NCBI GenBank assembly: GCA_937943045.1
Contig: CALEBN010000053.1
Span: 1-22,752, forward strand
Source: an uncultured Collinsella sp.
GTDB lineage: Bacteria > Actinomycetota > Coriobacteriia > Coriobacteriales > Coriobacteriaceae
Direction of reading: 5' to 3'
Length of the DNA stretch: 22,752 nt
Made by a program: the position numbers and the translations under genes. The notes under the pieces are model-generated. The model was not told the origin of the DNA. It saw only the letters and a program-made list of their open reading frames with translations, and did no database searches. Positions 14,776 to 22,272 of this stretch are shown here, one piece after another. Within the stretch, counting starts at the first letter, position 1, and each line of letters begins with the position of its first letter.

Positions 14776-15297
14776 TTAGACGGGCCGTGCTGAGGGGACG
14801 TTGGACCCTTTAACCAACCTCAACGCTTGATCAACGTTTATGCATACGCCATTGGTATGTTTAATGAGATTTTTGTCCTCCGTCACGACGTAATCGACGT
14901 CGATGCGATTGGCGACGCCCAGCATCAGGTCGTCCTCAAAGTCGTTGTGATGATACTTGAACACAAAGGAGTCGAAGACCTCGTCTGCACCGACCGGCGC
15001 GATGAGGGCGAGCTCGCGCATCTGCCGAACGCATGCCCAGGCCGTTTCGTCCGCCGCCGCAATGGCGTTATCGCTCAGCGACCCATTCTTCCTTCGGCAC
15101 TCCCTCTTAATCGCCGCCGAGACAAGATACGAGACATCTTTGACCGAAAGAGACGAGGCAAACAGGGCAATCTGCTCCGAGACATCGGCAATCTCGAATA
15201 GACGGGCAACATCCGCTGTCCGATCCGGCCTTCCAGAAAAGTAATCCATCCATACGTTGGTGTCGATGAGCAACTTGAGAATGCCGTCTGCACTCAT
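14776..15297 (-). CDS. PIN-domain toxin (VapC-like ribonuclease)
   Basis: A 173-residue PIN-domain protein, expected to be a metal-dependent endoribonuclease toxin. The first conserved Asp is in KLLIDTNVWMDYF (near residue 11). Later acidic residues stand in FEDDLMLGVANRIDVDYVVTEDKNL, the usual third and fourth active-site positions. It is longer than most VapC (about 130 aa). The ATG at 15297 overlaps the antitoxin stop in an ATGA junction, so translation is coupled; this decides the start. Pairing with a RelB/DinJ-type rather than a VapB-type antitoxin is less usual. Confidence 0.85.
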   Translation of the reverse strand: MSADGILKLLIDTNVWMDYFSGRPDRTADVARLFEIADVSEQIALFASSLSVKDVSYLVSAAIKRECRRKNGSLSDNAIAAADETAWACVRQMRELALIAPVGADEVFDSFVFKYHHNDFEDDLMLGVANRIDVDYVVTEDKNLIKHTNGVCINVDQALRLVKGSNVPSARPV

Positions 15298-15653
15298 AGC
15301 TCCACCCACTCGGGATAGCGCTCCGCCATTGCTTCCTCATAGAGATCATCGTAGTCACCCGAGAGGTCGGGAACAGGGATGCCGTATTTGAGGCACGCAT
15401 CGCGCACGATGTGGCTGCCCTGCGTAACCCTTGATTCCACCGACGCAGTCGCTGGCACGTTAGAGCTCGGTACCGCAGCCCCCGATCTCGAGGGCATGCA
15501 TCCGTTGACGACCAGATATTCCCAAAGTGTCCGCACCGCTTGAGACGGCGTCATGCCGATATGCGCCAGCACGGCGTCCCCAGCCTCTTTGAGTTGGCGA
15601 TCCATGCGTACATTCATCTGGACCGGCCGTGAGTCGAGTACCGATATAGGCAT
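15294..15653 (-). CDS. RelB/DinJ-family antitoxin
   Basis: A 119-residue antitoxin. The N-terminal ribbon-helix-helix reads VQMNVRMDRQLKEAGDAVLAHIGMTPSQAVRTLWEYL, characteristic of RelB/DinJ; it forms a dimer that binds the operator. The C-terminal part (VRDACLKYGIPVPDLSGDYDDLYEEAM) is the expected toxin-wrapping segment. The start at 15653 has AGAAGGAG 5 nt upstream. The gene is first in the pair with the PIN toxin, overlapping it by 4 nt, and lies just behind the clpC terminator. It has its own promoter and operator. Confidence 0.88.
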   Translation of the reverse strand: MPISVLDSRPVQMNVRMDRQLKEAGDAVLAHIGMTPSQAVRTLWEYLVVNGCMPSRSGAAVPSSNVPATASVESRVTQGSHIVRDACLKYGIPVPDLSGDYDDLYEEAMAERYPEWVEL

Positions 15654-15665
15654 GCTAGCTCCTTC

Positions 15666-15696
15666 TGCTATACATATTTATATTTCGAGTATAGCA
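15666..15696 (-). promoter_or_regulatory. Promoter/operator of the RelB-PIN operon
   Basis: The inverted repeat TGCTATAC (15666-15673) / GTATAGCA (15689-15696) overlaps an extended -10 on the minus strand (TGC-TATACT, 15696-15688). Binding of the antitoxin here would block RNA polymerase. No clear -35 is present. The repeat is seen; autoregulation is inferred from the family. Confidence 0.65.
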
Positions 15697-15710
15697 CCAT
15701 TTACTCATAA

Positions 15711-15741
15711 AAAAGGGGCGCTTCCTTATCGGAAACGCCCC
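15711..15741 (-). terminator. Intrinsic terminator of clpC
   Basis: On the minus strand GGGGCGTTTCC (15741-15731) pairs with GGAAGCGCCCC (15725-15715), with one G-U pair and a 5-nt loop, then TTTTTT. It lies 23 nt behind the clpC stop and is one of the clearest terminators here. Confidence 0.92.
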
Positions 15742-15764
15742 CGCTATACAAGGTATGTTAATCC

Positions 15765-18407
15765 CTACAGCGCGCCAGAGCCGGCTTGCATCATGCCGCC
15801 GGGGCCCGAGCTCACGCCACTGCTCACAGGCGCGGCGTTTCCGGTGTGCGGCGCTGCCGGAGCGGTATCGCCCCCGAGCGCACCTGCCGGACGTGGCGCT
15901 GGGATCTCGCCCGTGCCATGGCTGAAGACGAACTTGCCGTCGACCACATCGCACAGGACGGTATCGCCCTCGCTCCACTCGCCGGCCAGCAGCTCCTCGG
16001 ACAGCGGGTCCTCGATGAGCTTTTGGATGGCGCGGCGCAGCGGACGTGCGCCGTTGGTGAGGTCGGTACCCTCGGCCACGATCTTGTCGTAGGCCGCATC
16101 GGTGAGCTTGATGTTCATGCCGTTGGCGATCAGGCGCTGGCGCAGGTCGTCCACCAGCAGGTGAGCGATCTTGGTCAGGTTCTCGCCCGAAAGCTTCTGG
16201 AACACCACGATGTCATCGATACGGTTGAGCAGCTCGGGGCGGAACAGGCGCTTGAGCTCGCCCATCGCACGACCGCGGATCTCACTCGACGTGAGACCCT
16301 GCTCGCCGGTGGTGCCAAAGCCCACGCTCGCATCCTGCGCGATCTCGCGGGCGCCCACGTTGGACGTCATGATAATCACGGTGTTGCGGAAATCGACCGT
16401 CTTGCCCTGGCTATCGGTCAGACGGCCCTCCTCCAGCACCTGCAACAAGATGTTGAAGATATCAGGGTGCGCCTTCTCGATCTCATCGAACAGCACGACC
16501 GAGTACGGATGACGACGAACGGCCTTGGTGAGCTGGCCGCCCTCGTCGTGGCCCACGTAGCCCGGAGGGCTACCGATAAGCTTGGAGACCTCGAACTCGC
16601 TACCGAACTCCGACATATCGAAGCTGATGAGCGCGTCCTTGCTACCAAAGAGATACTCGGCGAGCGTCTTGGCGAGCTCGGTCTTGCCCGTGCCGGTGGG
16701 GCCCAGGAAGATAAAGCTGCCGCCGGGGCGGCGCGGGTCCTTGAGCGGCGAGCGGCTGCGGCGCACGGCCTTGGCAACGGCCTCGACGGCCTCATCCTGA
16801 CCGATGATGCGCGTCTTGAGCACGCTTTCGGCCTGCAGCAGGCGACGGCTCTCGCTCTCGGTGAGCGAGGACACCGGCACGCCCGAGGTCACGGACACGA
16901 TGTCGGCAATCTGGGAGACATCAATGGTGAGCGGGCTGGCGTCGAGCTCGGCCGTCCAGGCAGCCTTGGCCTCGGCGAGCTCAATCTCGGCAGCCTTTTG
17001 CTGCTCAGTGATCTCGGCAGCCTTGTTCATGTCGTCGCTCTCGGTGGCCTCCTGCGCGGCGGCCTTAAGCTCCTCCACGCGATGCTCGGCCTCGCGCACC
17101 GGCTCGGGCGCGCGGTTGGCGGCGATGCGGGCGCGGGCTCCGGCCTCGTCGATGAGGTCGATGGCCTTATCGGGCAGGAAGCGATCCTGGATATAGCGGT
17201 TGGAGAGGTTCGCGGCGGCTTCGATGGCACCCTGCGTGTAGCGCACGTGGTGGTGCTCCTCGTAGCGCGGCTTGAGCGCGGTCAGGATTTTGACCGTATC
17301 CTCGACACTCGGCTCCTCGACATCAATCGTCTGGAAACGACGCTCAAACGCCGGGTCCTTGGTGAGGTACTTGCGGAACTCCTCGGCCGTGGTGGCACCG
17401 ATGATCTGGAAAGCACCGCGTGCGAGCACGGGCTTGAGCATAGAGCTCGCATCGATGGAGCCCTCGGCAGAACCGGCACCGATGATGGTGTGCATCTCGT
17501 CAATAAACAAGATGACGTCGTCAGCTTCGGTGGCCTCCTGGATCACGTTCTTGAGGCGCTCCTCAAACTCACCGCGATACTTGGCACCCGCAACAAGACC
17601 CGGCAGGTCGAGCGTCCAGATGTTCTGGTTCATAAGGTTCTCGGGCACATTGCCGGCGGCAATCTGCTGCGCCAGGCCCTCGACGATAGCCGTTTTGCCC
17701 ACGCCGGGATCGCCCAGGATGAGCGGGTTGTTCTTGGTGCGGCGCGAAAGGATCTCCATCATGCGCTGGACTTCCTTTTCGCGGCCAATCACGGGATCGA
17801 GCTCGCCGTCGTGCGCCTTCTGCGTGAGATTGGTGGCGAACTGCTTGAGTGTGTCGGTGCCACTCCCCTTTTGCTGCGAGGCGTCCGAACCGCTAAAGAA
17901 CGGCAGACCCGCACCAGGACGACCGGCGCCGGCTCCGGCGAGCGGACGCTTCTTGTCCTGATCCTTGGCGGTAAGCTTCTCGATGGCTTTTTTAATGGAA
18001 GCGGACGACACACCTAGGCGCATGAGGATGTCCATGGCCATGCCGTTGCCCTCTTCGACGATACCGATGAGCAGGTGCTCGGTCGACACGTAGGTCTGGT
18101 TGTTCTCGCGTGCCACGCGGAAGGAGCGCTCCATCACGCTAATGACGAGCGGCGTAAAGGCGAGCTTGGCCGCCTCGGTCTCCTCACTGGGCTCGGGAAC
18201 CGTGGTCTGGACCTCTTTGAGAGTATCCATGATGTCATCGTAGGAGATGTCGAGCGAACGCAGTGCCTCGGCGGCAATGCCCTCGTCCTCCTTGGCAAGC
18301 GCGAGCAGCAGGTGCTCGGTGCCCACCTTATTTGAGTGAAGATCGAGCGCCTCTTGCTTGGCCATGGACATGACCTTACGCGCACGATCGGTAAAACGGT
18401 CTAACAT
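15765..18407 (-). CDS. clpC: ClpC, AAA+ unfoldase of the Clp protease
   Basis: An 880-residue Hsp100 ATPase that unfolds proteins for ClpP degradation and works with adaptor proteins. The N-domain has two repeats (MLDRFTDRARKVM, then STEHLLIGIVEEG). A Gly/Ala/Pro linker spans 150-185. AAA domain 1 has Walker A GDPGVGKT (232-239) and Walker B VILFIDE. The coiled-coil middle domain (about 430-500) is short, as in ClpC rather than ClpB. AAA domain 2 has Walker A GPTGTGKT near residue 570 and VVLFDEIEKAHPD. A disordered tail rich in Gly, Ala, Ser and Pro ends the protein. The start at 18407 follows AGAGGAA by 5 nt; the frame is open upstream but unsupported. No CtsR or CIRCE box was found. Confidence 0.95.
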   Translation of the reverse strand: MLDRFTDRARKVMSMAKQEALDLHSNKVGTEHLLLALAKEDEGIAAEALRSLDISYDDIMDTLKEVQTTVPEPSEETEAAKLAFTPLVISVMERSFRVARENNQTYVSTEHLLIGIVEEGNGMAMDILMRLGVSSASIKKAIEKLTAKDQDKKRPLAGAGAGRPGAGLPFFSGSDASQQKGSGTDTLKQFATNLTQKAHDGELDPVIGREKEVQRMMEILSRRTKNNPLILGDPGVGKTAIVEGLAQQIAAGNVPENLMNQNIWTLDLPGLVAGAKYRGEFEERLKNVIQEATEADDVILFIDEMHTIIGAGSAEGSIDASSMLKPVLARGAFQIIGATTAEEFRKYLTKDPAFERRFQTIDVEEPSVEDTVKILTALKPRYEEHHHVRYTQGAIEAAANLSNRYIQDRFLPDKAIDLIDEAGARARIAANRAPEPVREAEHRVEELKAAAQEATESDDMNKAAEITEQQKAAEIELAEAKAAWTAELDASPLTIDVSQIADIVSVTSGVPVSSLTESESRRLLQAESVLKTRIIGQDEAVEAVAKAVRRSRSPLKDPRRPGGSFIFLGPTGTGKTELAKTLAEYLFGSKDALISFDMSEFGSEFEVSKLIGSPPGYVGHDEGGQLTKAVRRHPYSVVLFDEIEKAHPDIFNILLQVLEEGRLTDSQGKTVDFRNTVIIMTSNVGAREIAQDASVGFGTTGEQGLTSSEIRGRAMGELKRLFRPELLNRIDDIVVFQKLSGENLTKIAHLLVDDLRQRLIANGMNIKLTDAAYDKIVAEGTDLTNGARPLRRAIQKLIEDPLSEELLAGEWSEGDTVLCDVVDGKFVFSHGTGEIPAPRPAGALGGDTAPAAPHTGNAAPVSSGVSSGPGGMMQAGSGAL

Positions 18408-18444
18408 GCTAGTTCCTCTTAGACGAGCTAGTTTTTTCAAACGC

Positions 18445-18470
18445 AAAGCGCCGCCCCGCGGCAGCGCTTT
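18445..18470 (-). promoter_or_regulatory. Leader hairpin of clpC
   Basis: AAAGCGCTGCC/GGCGGCGCTTT form an 11-bp stem with one G-U pair and a 4-nt loop on the minus strand, about 38 nt upstream of the clpC ATG. No U-tract follows, so it is not a terminator. It may stabilise the message or control heat-responsive translation. Confidence 0.45.
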
Positions 18471-18594
18471 GGTCTCTTTACCCATATGGAGTATATGTTA
18501 ACCGTTGGGACCTTTCCCGCCCGTAGCCGCGCGACAACGTCTACAAAAAAGGAATTGCTCGGGTCCGTTTGGCGGTTTGGTTTTGAGCTGCTGT

Positions 18595-19188
18595 CTAGCA
18601 GGCAGGCTCGGCGTTAATACCTTCTGCAACGTCATTGTCGGCATCGGCAGCGGGAGCGCCCGGCATGTGCACGAGCTCCATGTGCGGCTCGGCAAAGACG
18701 GTTCCCATGGGGAAGGCGCGGCGGAAGACAAAGCGAGCAACCGGACCGGCCACCAGCAGGTTCCAGGGCAGGGCCATGATAAAGTTGCGCGGAATGTTGA
18801 CGAGCCACATCATCGGCAGCGCCTGCAAATTGGCAAGCGGGCCGCCGGGCATATGGAACAGGCCCTCGCACGCACCGTAGAACGACATGATGATGACCAT
18901 GGGAACGACCATGCAGGAGCTAACGGCGAGCGTCATGGCAAGCGGCGAGCTCTTGCCCGGAGTAACCAGGAACTTGAAGGCGAAGCCTTTGGCCAGCGGG
19001 CTGGCGATAAACCAGTCGCAGCACATGGCAAAGACGTAGGCAACGGGGAAGCCGAGCCACGCGGCGGCGGCAACCTCGCCGTTGATGGCCCCATGCTGCA
19101 GGGCAACGTTGTAGATGCTCATCCAGAGCACCATGCAAAAGCACATGATAAAGGTGAACAGCAGACTCTCTCGTTTGTTGATAGGCAT
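18595..19188 (-). CDS. DUF2798-type small membrane protein
   Basis: A 197-residue integral membrane protein. Four hydrophobic segments are visible: LLFTFIMCFCMVLWMSIYNVAL; AAAWLGFPVAYVFAMCCDWFIA; LAMTLAVSSCMVVPMVIIMSFYG; and the segment around MMWLVNIPRNFIMALPWNLLVAGPVARFVF. The start, MPINKRESLLFTF, and the two-repeat layout match the DUF2798 family as remembered; the function of that family is unknown. The tail is polar and acidic. The start at 19188 has AAGGAA about 10 nt upstream. A strong hairpin with T-tract lies 48 nt upstream on the same strand. Confidence 0.8.
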   Translation of the reverse strand: MPINKRESLLFTFIMCFCMVLWMSIYNVALQHGAINGEVAAAAWLGFPVAYVFAMCCDWFIASPLAKGFAFKFLVTPGKSSPLAMTLAVSSCMVVPMVIIMSFYGACEGLFHMPGGPLANLQALPMMWLVNIPRNFIMALPWNLLVAGPVARFVFRRAFPMGTVFAEPHMELVHMPGAPAADADNDVAEGINAEPAC

Positions 19189-19230
19189 AAAGGGCAGATT
19201 CCTTTCTGTGTTGCGTCGCGGCGCCGCCAA

Positions 19231-19282
19231 CAAAAACGGGCGGGCGAGATGGAGTTACTGGGACTTCATCTCGCCCGCCCGT
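19231..19282 (-). terminator. Strong hairpin with T-tract upstream of the DUF2798 gene
   Basis: A 16-bp perfect stem (19236-19251 with 19267-19282) is extended by five inner pairs, two of them wobbles, leaving a 5-nt loop. On the minus strand it is followed by TTTTTG. It has the form of an intrinsic terminator but stands directly before a gene, over 300 nt from the previous one. It may be an attenuator for 18595-19188. Confidence 0.7.
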
Positions 19283-19588
19283 GGTACGCGCGTCTGCGAC
19301 TACTTATGTGGTGGAACCAGCCTAGCACGAAACGCATGCGCTTCGTAAGCGTTGAGTTTATGAAGATACACGGTGAAAACGATCCTTGGGGACGGGGGCC
19401 GGTCTTCGAGGAGGACCAGGAGCCGCGTCGGCGATAGACCAAAGGTGTCGTATGCGGCTTTCCCTTATTCTTTATATATCCCTTTAGGCAGCATTGCCCA
19501 TCTCTGAACCATCCTTCACGCATAAATAAGCCTAAACAAGTCTGATGCGGGGCGAGTTCGTTATGGCATTCTCCTTCTGCGGACAGCG
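19283..19588. other. Intergenic DNA with a dispersed repeat
   Basis: About 300 nt without a supported gene. An 85-codon frame on the minus strand (19266-19523) has no ribosome site and reads through the repeat and the terminator hairpin, so it is not called. The 30-nt repeat at 19338-19367 recurs at 20388. The DNA at 19441-19560 is AT-richer than its surroundings. Confidence 0.45.
19338..19367 (+). repeat. 30-nt dispersed repeat, copy 1
   Basis: The stretch beginning GCGCTTCGTAAGCG and ending TATGAAGAT is identical over 30 nt to 20388-20417. Similarity continues a few bases beyond. It starts with a small CGCTT/AAGCG hairpin. Confidence 0.85.
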
Positions 19589-19867
19589 CTACTTGATAAG
19601 TTCGCTCTTCTTCTTGTCGAACTCCTCTTGGGTGATAACCCCCTTCTCAAGGAGCTCCTTGTACTTCAGGAGAGTATCGGCATCTCCGCCCCTCTTGTCG
19701 GGGAGCACTGCCGCCACGATTACACCGATTAAACCCGTGATAAGCCCGAGAAGGGCATAGGCGCTGTAGCTGTAGCCCTTCTTGCTCGCGATATTGCCGG
19801 ACGCGATGGCACAGACAGCCAACGGAACGAGAATGATAATGAATTCAGGACCCTTCAGTCCAAACAT
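19589..19867 (-). CDS. Small SHOCT-domain membrane protein
   Basis: A 92-residue protein. Two hydrophobic segments (EFIIILVPLAVCAIASG and YALLGLITGLIGVIVAAVLP) are followed by a C-terminal SHOCT domain, DADTLLKYKELLEKGVITQEEFDKKKSELIK. SHOCT is a short oligomerisation or binding motif found at the ends of many small membrane proteins; the function is unknown. The start at 19867 is chosen for the strong GGAGG 5 nt upstream. The frame is open further upstream through AT-rich, low-complexity DNA. It is divergent to a SHOCT-like fragment at 20074-20250. Confidence 0.85.
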   Translation of the reverse strand: MFGLKGPEFIIILVPLAVCAIASGNIASKKGYSYSAYALLGLITGLIGVIVAAVLPDKRGGDADTLLKYKELLEKGVITQEEFDKKKSELIK

Positions 19868-20073
19868 GTAAACCTCCACAATACAGAGTGATTTTTTGAA
19901 TTCTATAAGTATGATGAGGAAATATCTCTTGGACACATGCTGAGAAAATGGCACTTCACAGAGTGAACTCATGCATCCTGTATTTGTTGCTAAACAAATA
20001 CAGCAGACGGCTTCATATGCTTATGTCAATAAAACCGAACGGAAGGGGACTCATAAACCAGACTGAGGACAGA

Positions 20074-20250
20074 ATGAAGAGACTGAAGGAGCCTCGCGAT
20101 AAGGGGTTTATCTACCAGGTTGAATTCGATGCCCAGTTGGAGAGGATATTGGGCAGCGGCGAGTGGTCTGCCAAGAAGACTGACAAGGGGTTTAAATGCA
20201 ACATGTCGTCGGCAGACAAAGAGCGAGGATACAGTCTCAAGCTAATTTAA
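20074..20250 (+). pseudogene. SHOCT-like fragment, possible gene remnant
   Basis: The frame contains MKRLKEPRDKGFIYQVEFDAQLERIL, which matches the spacing of a SHOCT domain (Leu-rich helix, Gly turn, EF helix) but with unusual residues (Pro, Tyr-Gln-Val). An ATG at 20074 has GAGGA 4 nt upstream and gives 58 residues. The frame is open back to 19948. It could be a decayed copy related to the SHOCT protein next to it, or a very small gene. The region is AT-rich compared with the rest of the window, which suggests acquired DNA. Confidence 0.4.
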
Positions 20251-20342
20251 CCGAGGACCGCAGGAAACTAGGATTCTTTCCCCCCTAATCAATCGGATAG
20301 GAGGGCCTTAATCGCCAATGCGCCAGACCCAAGACCATCCCC

Positions 20343-20378
20343 AACGACCAGTCGTTTAAGAACGTCACCAACGACTAC
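20343..20378 (-). repeat. GACGTTCTT-type dispersed repeat, copy A
   Basis: Read on the minus strand, GTAGTCGTTGGTGACG continuing into TTCTTAAACGAC matches 22226-22258 on the plus strand at most positions (five or six differences over 33). It is followed by a second partial unit, GTCGTTGGGGATGG. It lies in noncoding DNA. Confidence 0.7.
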
Positions 20379-20387
20379 GAAAAGCCC

Positions 20388-20417
20388 GCGCTTCGTAAGC
20401 GTTGAGTTTATGAAGAT
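20388..20417 (+). repeat. 30-nt dispersed repeat, copy 2
   Basis: Identical over 30 nt to 19338-19367, in the same orientation, 1,050 bp away. It borders other short repeats on both sides. Confidence 0.85.
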
Positions 20418-20446
20418 GCAGGGCACCGATAATCCCCGACCCCATA

Positions 20447-20513
20447 AGTTGCGGTGGAATACGGACTGTTTTGACCCTTTAAACAGCAATTCAGTCCCTA
20501 TTTCACCGCAACT
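20447..20513. repeat. 22-bp inverted repeat hairpin
   Basis: AGTTGCGGTGGAATACGGAC (20447-20466, arm to 20468) pairs with 20492-20513 with two mismatches in 22, around a 23-nt loop. On the minus strand it lies behind the exporter gene and its smaller hairpin. The form suggests a REP-like or miniature element. Confidence 0.8.
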
Positions 20514-20516
20514 CAT

Positions 20517-20550
20517 TTGGTGCAAAGTAATCTGTCCCCCCTTGCACCAA
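20517..20550 (-). repeat. 9-bp inverted repeat abutting the exporter stop
   Basis: TTGGTGCAA (20517-20525) and TTGCACCAA (20542-20550) enclose 16 nt with GGGGGG on the minus strand. It ends at the base next to the stop codon of the exporter gene. It may protect the 3' end or act as a weak terminator; no T-tract is present. Confidence 0.6.
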
Positions 20551-22119
20551 TTAGCTGGTGTGGCGCCAGCGAGGGTCGGTGAGAGTTCTCGCCACGCCCA
20601 AGCCAACGGGCAGAAACGCCACGATGAGCACTGCACGCACAAACCAACCGAGCATATTGACCGTATCGAAGGTGCACATGTAGTACATCGAACGATAGAG
20701 ATAGAGACCGGGCACCATGATGACGATCGACGGCACCGTGAGGGCGATTCGCGGGTAGGTGAGCCTGATCTCTGCCAGGCTTGCCAGCAGACCCGATACG
20801 AGCGCCCCGATAAATGCAGCTGCCTCGGGAGGCATTCCCGCGCTGAGGCCCAGGAAGGGAAGCATCGTCGGCGCATCGACAAGGGTCAAACGCAGGGTAT
20901 TGGACACGGCACCGATGAGCCCTGCCGCCGCTGCCATCTTTACCGGGCTGTTGAACATGACCGAGAAGCCAAACACGCCAACGAAGCTCATCACCACGCG
21001 CAAGAGCGTAAGGGCAAGCGGCGAGAGGCCGAGCGGGGCAAAGTCGTCCGGCGCCAAGCCCACACACTCGGCAACCATCCAACCTACGAGCGTCGCCATC
21101 ACAATAATCGAGACAGCATATGACAGACGTTCGATACCGCTTCGCATATCGAGCTTTGCGATGTCGAGTCCCGCCGTGATGAGGGGAAAGCCGGGAATCA
21201 CAAAGAGCATGGCGCCGATATAGCCTTCTTGGTGCGACATTGCCCCCGGAATCACCTGGCCAAGGCCGAGCAATGCCAGCAGATACGAGATACAAGCAAG
21301 CGCGACGCCGGTCGTCAGCGCACTGAACTGGCCAAGACCCTGTTTGAGAATATGGGAGCGAGCAAAGTTGCCGACACCAGCGCCCACGAATGCACAGGCC
21401 ATCTCGATGGGGCCGCCGCCGAGCAAAAAGACGAAAGCGCCGCAGGCACAGGCCGCGGCAAGCCCCTGCTGCCAGGGAGTGTAATCGGGCTTTGAGCTCT
21501 CAACGGTCTTGAGCATCTCGTGATACTCATGCACCGTAAAACGGCGCCCATACGTCTCGATTTCCTTTAAGAAGCTCTCCATCATCCAGATGCGATGAGT
21601 ATTGACCCCCGTTGTGGGCAGGCTGACAACCTCGTTAAAGCAGTGGCCGCCTTCGATGCAGGTGCACTCAAACGACAGGAGGCTCAGGTCGACGTGAATC
21701 GTGACGCCCAGTACGGCAGCAACACGATTCATGGTATCGCGCACACGCCAGGCACCTGTTCCGCTTGCCAGCATAAGCATGCCGGTGCGGCAGATAATGG
21801 ATGATTTATCGGTAAGCGGCGCATCGACGGCAAGTTCATCGCCTGCCGTCACGATCTGGTGCCAGTCAGTTTTCATATGGAGCGCGCCGGCACGAACGCC
21901 GTGGTGCATGGGGGCTCTCGAAAGCAGCGAGTCAAGACGCGACGGCTGTGGGGGCTCCACTGATTCACCCTCAACCTCATCAGCCTCTTCATCGACCAGA
22001 TCAAAGGAATCAAGCGGCGCTGGCTCGCGACGGTCGATCAGCTCCTCGTCCTCATCATCAAAGTAATTGAACTGATCGAGCATGTCCTCTTCGATTGCAC
22101 GATCGCTCGCGTCGTCCAT
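20551..22119 (-). CDS. Threonine/serine exporter family protein (ThrE-like)
   Basis: A 522-residue membrane protein of the ThrE family, which exports threonine and serine in Corynebacterium. An acidic N-terminal tail (about 60 residues, FNYFDDEDEELIDRREPAP) precedes the cytoplasmic DUF1212-type domain. It is recognised by GMLMLASGTGAWRVRDTMNRVAAVLG and the loop with THRIW. About ten membrane helices follow in two blocks, the second resembling DUF3815. Both halves are in one protein, as in ThrE, not split as in YjjP/YjjB. The substrate here is inferred. The start at 22119 has AGGAAGGGAG about 9 nt upstream. It stands alone between repeat-rich DNA and the IS110 end. Confidence 0.87.
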   Translation of the reverse strand: MDDASDRAIEEDMLDQFNYFDDEDEELIDRREPAPLDSFDLVDEEADEVEGESVEPPQPSRLDSLLSRAPMHHGVRAGALHMKTDWHQIVTAGDELAVDAPLTDKSSIICRTGMLMLASGTGAWRVRDTMNRVAAVLGVTIHVDLSLLSFECTCIEGGHCFNEVVSLPTTGVNTHRIWMMESFLKEIETYGRRFTVHEYHEMLKTVESSKPDYTPWQQGLAAACACGAFVFLLGGGPIEMACAFVGAGVGNFARSHILKQGLGQFSALTTGVALACISYLLALLGLGQVIPGAMSHQEGYIGAMLFVIPGFPLITAGLDIAKLDMRSGIERLSYAVSIIVMATLVGWMVAECVGLAPDDFAPLGLSPLALTLLRVVMSFVGVFGFSVMFNSPVKMAAAAGLIGAVSNTLRLTLVDAPTMLPFLGLSAGMPPEAAAFIGALVSGLLASLAEIRLTYPRIALTVPSIVIMVPGLYLYRSMYYMCTFDTVNMLGWFVRAVLIVAFLPVGLGVARTLTDPRWRHTS

Positions 22120-22225
22120 CCCGGTGCTCCCTTCCTGTCGACTAACCCCCATCCTAGGCAGCAACGGCTAAAGGAAACATAAAAGAGACGACTGCTATAC
22201 GAGCCATGTGCGCAATAGCCGTTGG

Positions 22226-22272
22226 GTAGTCATTGGGGACGTTCTTAAATGACCAGTCAAACAAGAACGTCC
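22226..22272 (+). repeat. GACGTTCTT-type dispersed repeat, copy B, interrupted palindrome
   Basis: The unit starts GTAGTCATTGGGGACG. Its GGACGTTCTT (22237-22246) is repeated inverted as AAGAACGTCC (22263-22272), 10 bp perfect. The left arm continues outward as GTCATTGG, but the right arm stops at 22272 and runs into the IS110 left end. This suggests the palindrome was cut by the insertion. Confidence 0.7.

Noticed and set aside
15786..18017. A 743-codon open frame on the plus strand opposite clpC
   Set aside because: It is the antisense shadow of clpC; GC-rich codon use keeps the complementary frame open. No ribosome site and no recognisable domain.
18471..18594. CIRCE or CtsR operator before clpC
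   Set aside because: No inverted repeat of the CIRCE form and no tandem CtsR heptamer could be found by eye on either strand.
19266..19523. An 85-codon minus-strand frame between the two membrane genes
   Set aside because: No ribosome site. It crosses the 30-nt repeat and ends inside the terminator hairpin; the shared peptide with 20388-20417 is explained by the DNA repeat.
20513..21295. A 260-codon minus-strand frame overlapping the exporter gene
   Set aside because: It lies within the ThrE-like coding region in another frame and reads through the inverted repeats behind it; no domain is recognisable.
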